From positions 1 through 8,663 of the forward strand of contig CAKSAW010000050.1 in NCBI GenBank assembly GCA_934437695.1: DNA of 8,663 nucleotides, in the 5' to 3' direction. The notes beneath the pieces were generated by a model. The model searched no databases, was not told where the DNA came from, and saw only the letters and a list, made by a program, of their open reading frames with translations. Positions 6,455-8,663 of this stretch are shown here, in pieces; position 1 is the stretch's first letter; every line of letters starts with the position of its first letter. Origin of the DNA: an uncultured Blautia sp. Its GTDB lineage: Bacteria > Bacillota > Clostridia > Lachnospirales > Lachnospiraceae. The position numbers and the translations under genes are program-made.

Positions 6455-7390
6455 TTATTTCTCAATAACAAGCTTATCATTCCGTTCATAGAAACGATAT
6501 AATGCCATCTTCTCACCAAAGATATCCTGCTTGTCGCCTGACCCTACAGTAATTTGCACCTTGTCAGCTTCCACTGCATCGAGCAGTGAATTCACCACTG
6601 AATATACCGGTATTTTTTCTGATATATCCAATGCATAAGAAGAAAACACTCCGTCAAACGCCACATAACAGATTCTGTCTGCAATGGTTATATCCAAAAC
6701 CTCTGCAGTCTCCGGAATAGTTGGATAATGACCTTTCTCCAGCGGTCCCTTCATCAGCTGCTCAAGAACGATCCTTTCTTTTGGGATACTTCGTTTATAC
6801 CGCACAGTACGCTGCTCCTTTACCAGTTTCTGTCCATCCTTGTCTGTAAAATAAAGGGTAAATGTATTGCTGCAGTAAGCATCCGGCTCACTGCCTGTAA
6901 ACTCGGCAAAAGTATCTGCAGTCATATTTCCCACTGCCTGTCCCCTGGAATCTGTCAGATCTTCATTTTCTATTGTAAAACGTACAGAAGTGATTCCCGG
7001 AACCTGAAGGAAGGTCTTTACAACCCCGGCCCTTACAAGTAACTCCCTTGCACGGCTCATGCCACTGTACTGACTGTTAAAATTCACCACCAGCACATTC
7101 TCTTCTATACTGTAGTTCATCTGTACTCCTTCAGGAAGCAGACTGATCCTTTCTGCAGAATCTGTCTTCTGACTGTTCATCCGCTGCATCATATCCTTAA
7201 GCATATAATCTGCTGTTGTCTCCTCCGGAAAGTAACTTTCTTTCTGAAGCTGTGTTTCGTCAGTACTGATATCATACAGATAATATTTTGCTTCCTGTTC
7301 ATTCGGATCCTTATGCACTTCTACCGAACATCCCGTCATAAGAATACTCAATATCAATGCTGCTATAATTATTAAAAATTGTTTTTTCAC
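6455..7390 (-). CDS. Lipoprotein with two GerMN domains
   Basis: This 311-residue protein starts with a lysine pair and hydrophobic stretch ending in the lipobox LMTGC, so cleavage before C21 and lipid anchoring on the outer face of the membrane are expected. The mature part has two GerMN-like repeats, about residues 36-150 and 175-297. Each has a YLYD or TLYFTDKDG opening strand, an ALLxGP-type helix turn (second copy: LEQLMKGPLEKGHYPTIP, 209-226), a VxVxFN/VAFDGVF strand (100-105; 242-249) and a helix of the type VVNSLLDA. GerMN domains occur in the spore germination protein GerM and in actinobacterial LpqB; their ligand is not settled. The gene starts 11 bp after the kinase stop, so the two are probably co-expressed and the lipoprotein may tune the kinase or act in envelope or spore work. 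GTG at 7388-7390 is chosen because AGGAGGT lies 6 bases upstream. The exact role is unknown. Confidence 0.85.
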   Translation of the reverse strand: MKKQFLIIIAALILSILMTGCSVEVHKDPNEQEAKYYLYDISTDETQLQKESYFPEETTADYMLKDMMQRMNSQKTDSAERISLLPEGVQMNYSIEENVLVVNFNSQYSGMSRARELLVRAGVVKTFLQVPGITSVRFTIENEDLTDSRGQAVGNMTADTFAEFTGSEPDAYCSNTFTLYFTDKDGQKLVKEQRTVRYKRSIPKERIVLEQLMKGPLEKGHYPTIPETAEVLDITIADRICYVAFDGVFSSYALDISEKIPVYSVVNSLLDAVEADKVQITVGSGDKQDIFGEKMALYRFYERNDKLVIEK

Positions 7391-7396
7391 AATGGC

Positions 7397-7403
7397 ACCT
7401 CCT
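7397..7403 (-). promoter_or_regulatory. Ribosome binding site of the GerMN lipoprotein gene, overlapping the kinase stop
   Basis: AGGAGGT on the minus strand lies 6 bases before the GTG start at 7388-7390. The kinase stop codon TAG (7402-7404) overlaps it, so ribosomes finishing the kinase arrive directly on this site, which favours coupled translation. Confidence 0.85.
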
Positions 7404-8663
7404 ATGACGGTATATATGACAGAGGAATGCGAACAGAGAATGTAGTTCCCTCTCCCTCTTTACTGAATACTTTGATCGCTCCATGGTGCATTGCAATAGA
7501 ACTCTTGGTGATCGCCAGTCCAAGACCGGTTCCTCCGATTTCCTTTGAATGTGATTTGTCTACACGATAGAAACGCTCAAAAATCCTCTCAATACTGTCC
7601 TCAGGGATTCCCATACCGGAATCTGCCACTGTTACATAGAAATATTTATGGTCTGCATCCAGAGACACACGGACCCAGCCATCATCTACATTATATTTGA
7701 TACCATTTTCCACCAGATTGCTGATAGCAAGTGTAAATTTCACCTCATCCACATCTGCCTCTACAGGGCGGAAGCAGTCCAGAATCAGATCAATATTTCT
7801 CTTATCTGCGATCGGACGCAGACGCTTGAGAATATTCTCCAGAAGCTGATTGATATCCATATGTGTAATGTTTACATCTGCTGCTTTCTTGTCCATCTTG
7901 ACCAGTGAGAGCAGGTCTGTAATGATCTTGTTCTCTCTGTCAATCTCAGCAGTAATATCACCCATAAACTCCTGATATAGCTCTTCGGGAACTCCCTGCT
8001 GTCCTACCAGCGAATCTGCAAGAACTTTCATGGAAGTCAGTGGTGTCTTAAGTTCATGAGACACATTGGATACAAACTCCTGTCTGGACTCGTCCAGGAT
8101 CTTCATACGATTGACCATCTTGTTAAATGCATCTGTGATCAGCTCTGTCTCTGTGTAGTCAGGAACACTGATCTCTTCATCCAGTACACCGTCTGTCAGG
8201 TCTTCAATGGATTTGGTTACCCTTGCGAGAGGTTTTACCAGGATCGTTGACAGCAGCCACGCAAGAAATACAGAAAGAACAATGATACTTCCAATCATCA
8301 TCACGCCTCTCTGTTCCATTTCTGCAAGTGTTTCCGCAATATCAACAGCCGAAACGCTTACCAGCATCACACCCTGAAGCTGCTGCACATCCGGACTCTG
8401 CACAGGAACCGCAAGTTCCAGTACTTTACTCCTCCCATCGTAATTACTTGCATCTTCCCCCTTAAGGCAAGCTATAGCCAGCGAACTCAGTAGTGTCTTT
8501 CCCTCTTCTGTATGAAAGGTATCTCTCACTATCTTAAAATCTCTGTCAGCCAGCAGGATGCGTCCGTTATATATATTGGAAAACAATTCCAGCTTGCTGT
8601 TTACAGTTTCTGAATCTGTATCATTGAGATAATTCTCCCTGATGATCAGATTACACAGGATAT
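7402..8663 (-). CDS. Membrane sensor histidine kinase (WalK/PhoR-like), N-terminus cut by window edge
   Basis: A sensor kinase that would autophosphorylate on histidine and pass phosphate to a response regulator, presumably encoded just upstream outside the window. The frame is open to the edge, so the 394-residue version starting at the TTG at 8586 is only part: about 25 more residues are visible before it, 419 in all. In visible numbering, residues 1-118 are an extracellular sensing region, a membrane helix follows at about 120-142 (MMIGSIIVLSVFLAWLLSTI), then HAMP (about 143-193), the dimerisation and phosphoacceptor domain with SHELKTPLTS and its histidine at 202, and the ATPase domain with the N box NLVENGIKYN (315-324), G1 DSGMGIP (347-353), F box FERFYR (361-366) and G2 GGTGLGLAI (376-384). 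All catalytic motifs are intact. The first membrane helix must lie beyond the edge. The stop overlaps the ribosome site of the lipoprotein gene. The stimulus cannot be told from this sequence. Confidence 0.93.
   Translation of the reverse strand, partial: ILCNLIIRENYLNDTDSETVNSKLELFSNIYNGRILLADRDFKIVRDTFHTEEGKTLLSSLAIACLKGEDASNYDGRSKVLELAVPVQSPDVQQLQGVMLVSVSAVDIAETLAEMEQRGVMMIGSIIVLSVFLAWLLSTILVKPLARVTKSIEDLTDGVLDEEISVPDYTETELITDAFNKMVNRMKILDESRQEFVSNVSHELKTPLTSMKVLADSLVGQQGVPEELYQEFMGDITAEIDRENKIITDLLSLVKMDKKAADVNITHMDINQLLENILKRLRPIADKRNIDLILDCFRPVEADVDEVKFTLAISNLVENGIKYNVDDGWVRVSLDADHKYFYVTVADSGMGIPEDSIERIFERFYRVDKSHSKEIGGTGLGLAITKSSIAMHHGAIKVFSKEGEGTTFSVRIPLSYIPS

Noticed and set aside
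6418..6457. Possible hairpin TAACCAA/TTAGTTA after the lipoprotein stop
   Set aside because: Short, AT-rich, one mismatch and no T run; too weak to call a terminator between the lipoprotein gene and comEC.

Overview
The window reads as one stretch of a low-to-moderate GC, anaerobic Firmicutes genome, most likely a gut Clostridia (Lachnospiraceae-type). This is inferred from gene content (GerMN lipoprotein, NiaR-controlled nad operon, comEC next to holA), strong AGGAGG-type ribosome sites and codon habits, not from a marker gene. Every supported gene lies on the minus strand, so the biological reading direction is from 8663 down to 1. No RNA gene, CRISPR array, insertion sequence or phage-like gene was seen.

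In transcription order, the first block (8663 to 4156) holds a sensor histidine kinase whose N-terminus is cut by the window edge, a GerMN-domain lipoprotein starting 11 bp after the kinase stop, and comEC, the DNA-uptake channel, starting about 37 bp after the lipoprotein. The spacing suggests one transcript. The kinase and lipoprotein look like a signalling pair at the cell envelope; comEC may simply share the transcript.

The second block (4155 to 335) is a complete de novo quinolinate/NaMN operon in the order nadB-nadC-niaR-nadA. It has its own promoter with consensus hexamers TTGACA and TATAAT spaced 17 bp. The -35 box lies inside a perfect 30-bp palindrome that is almost certainly the operator for NiaR, the nicotinate-responsive repressor encoded as the third gene. 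NadB oxidises aspartate to iminoaspartate, NadA condenses it with dihydroxyacetone phosphate to quinolinate, and NadC converts quinolinate to NaMN. NiaR would shut this down when nicotinate can be salvaged.

The third block (189 to 1) is the start of holA (DNA polymerase III delta subunit), running off the window. In many Firmicutes comEC and holA are close neighbours, so the nad operon appears to sit inside that conserved junction. The longest non-coding stretch is the 145 bp between nadA and holA, in which no convincing terminator or promoter was found.

No plainly novel system was found. The points most worth a second look are the operator/promoter fusion, its possible second role as a hairpin at the 3' end of comEC mRNA, the kinase-GerMN pair (which recalls actinobacterial MtrB-LpqB), the short NadB without the usual C-terminal domain, and the placement of the nad operon.
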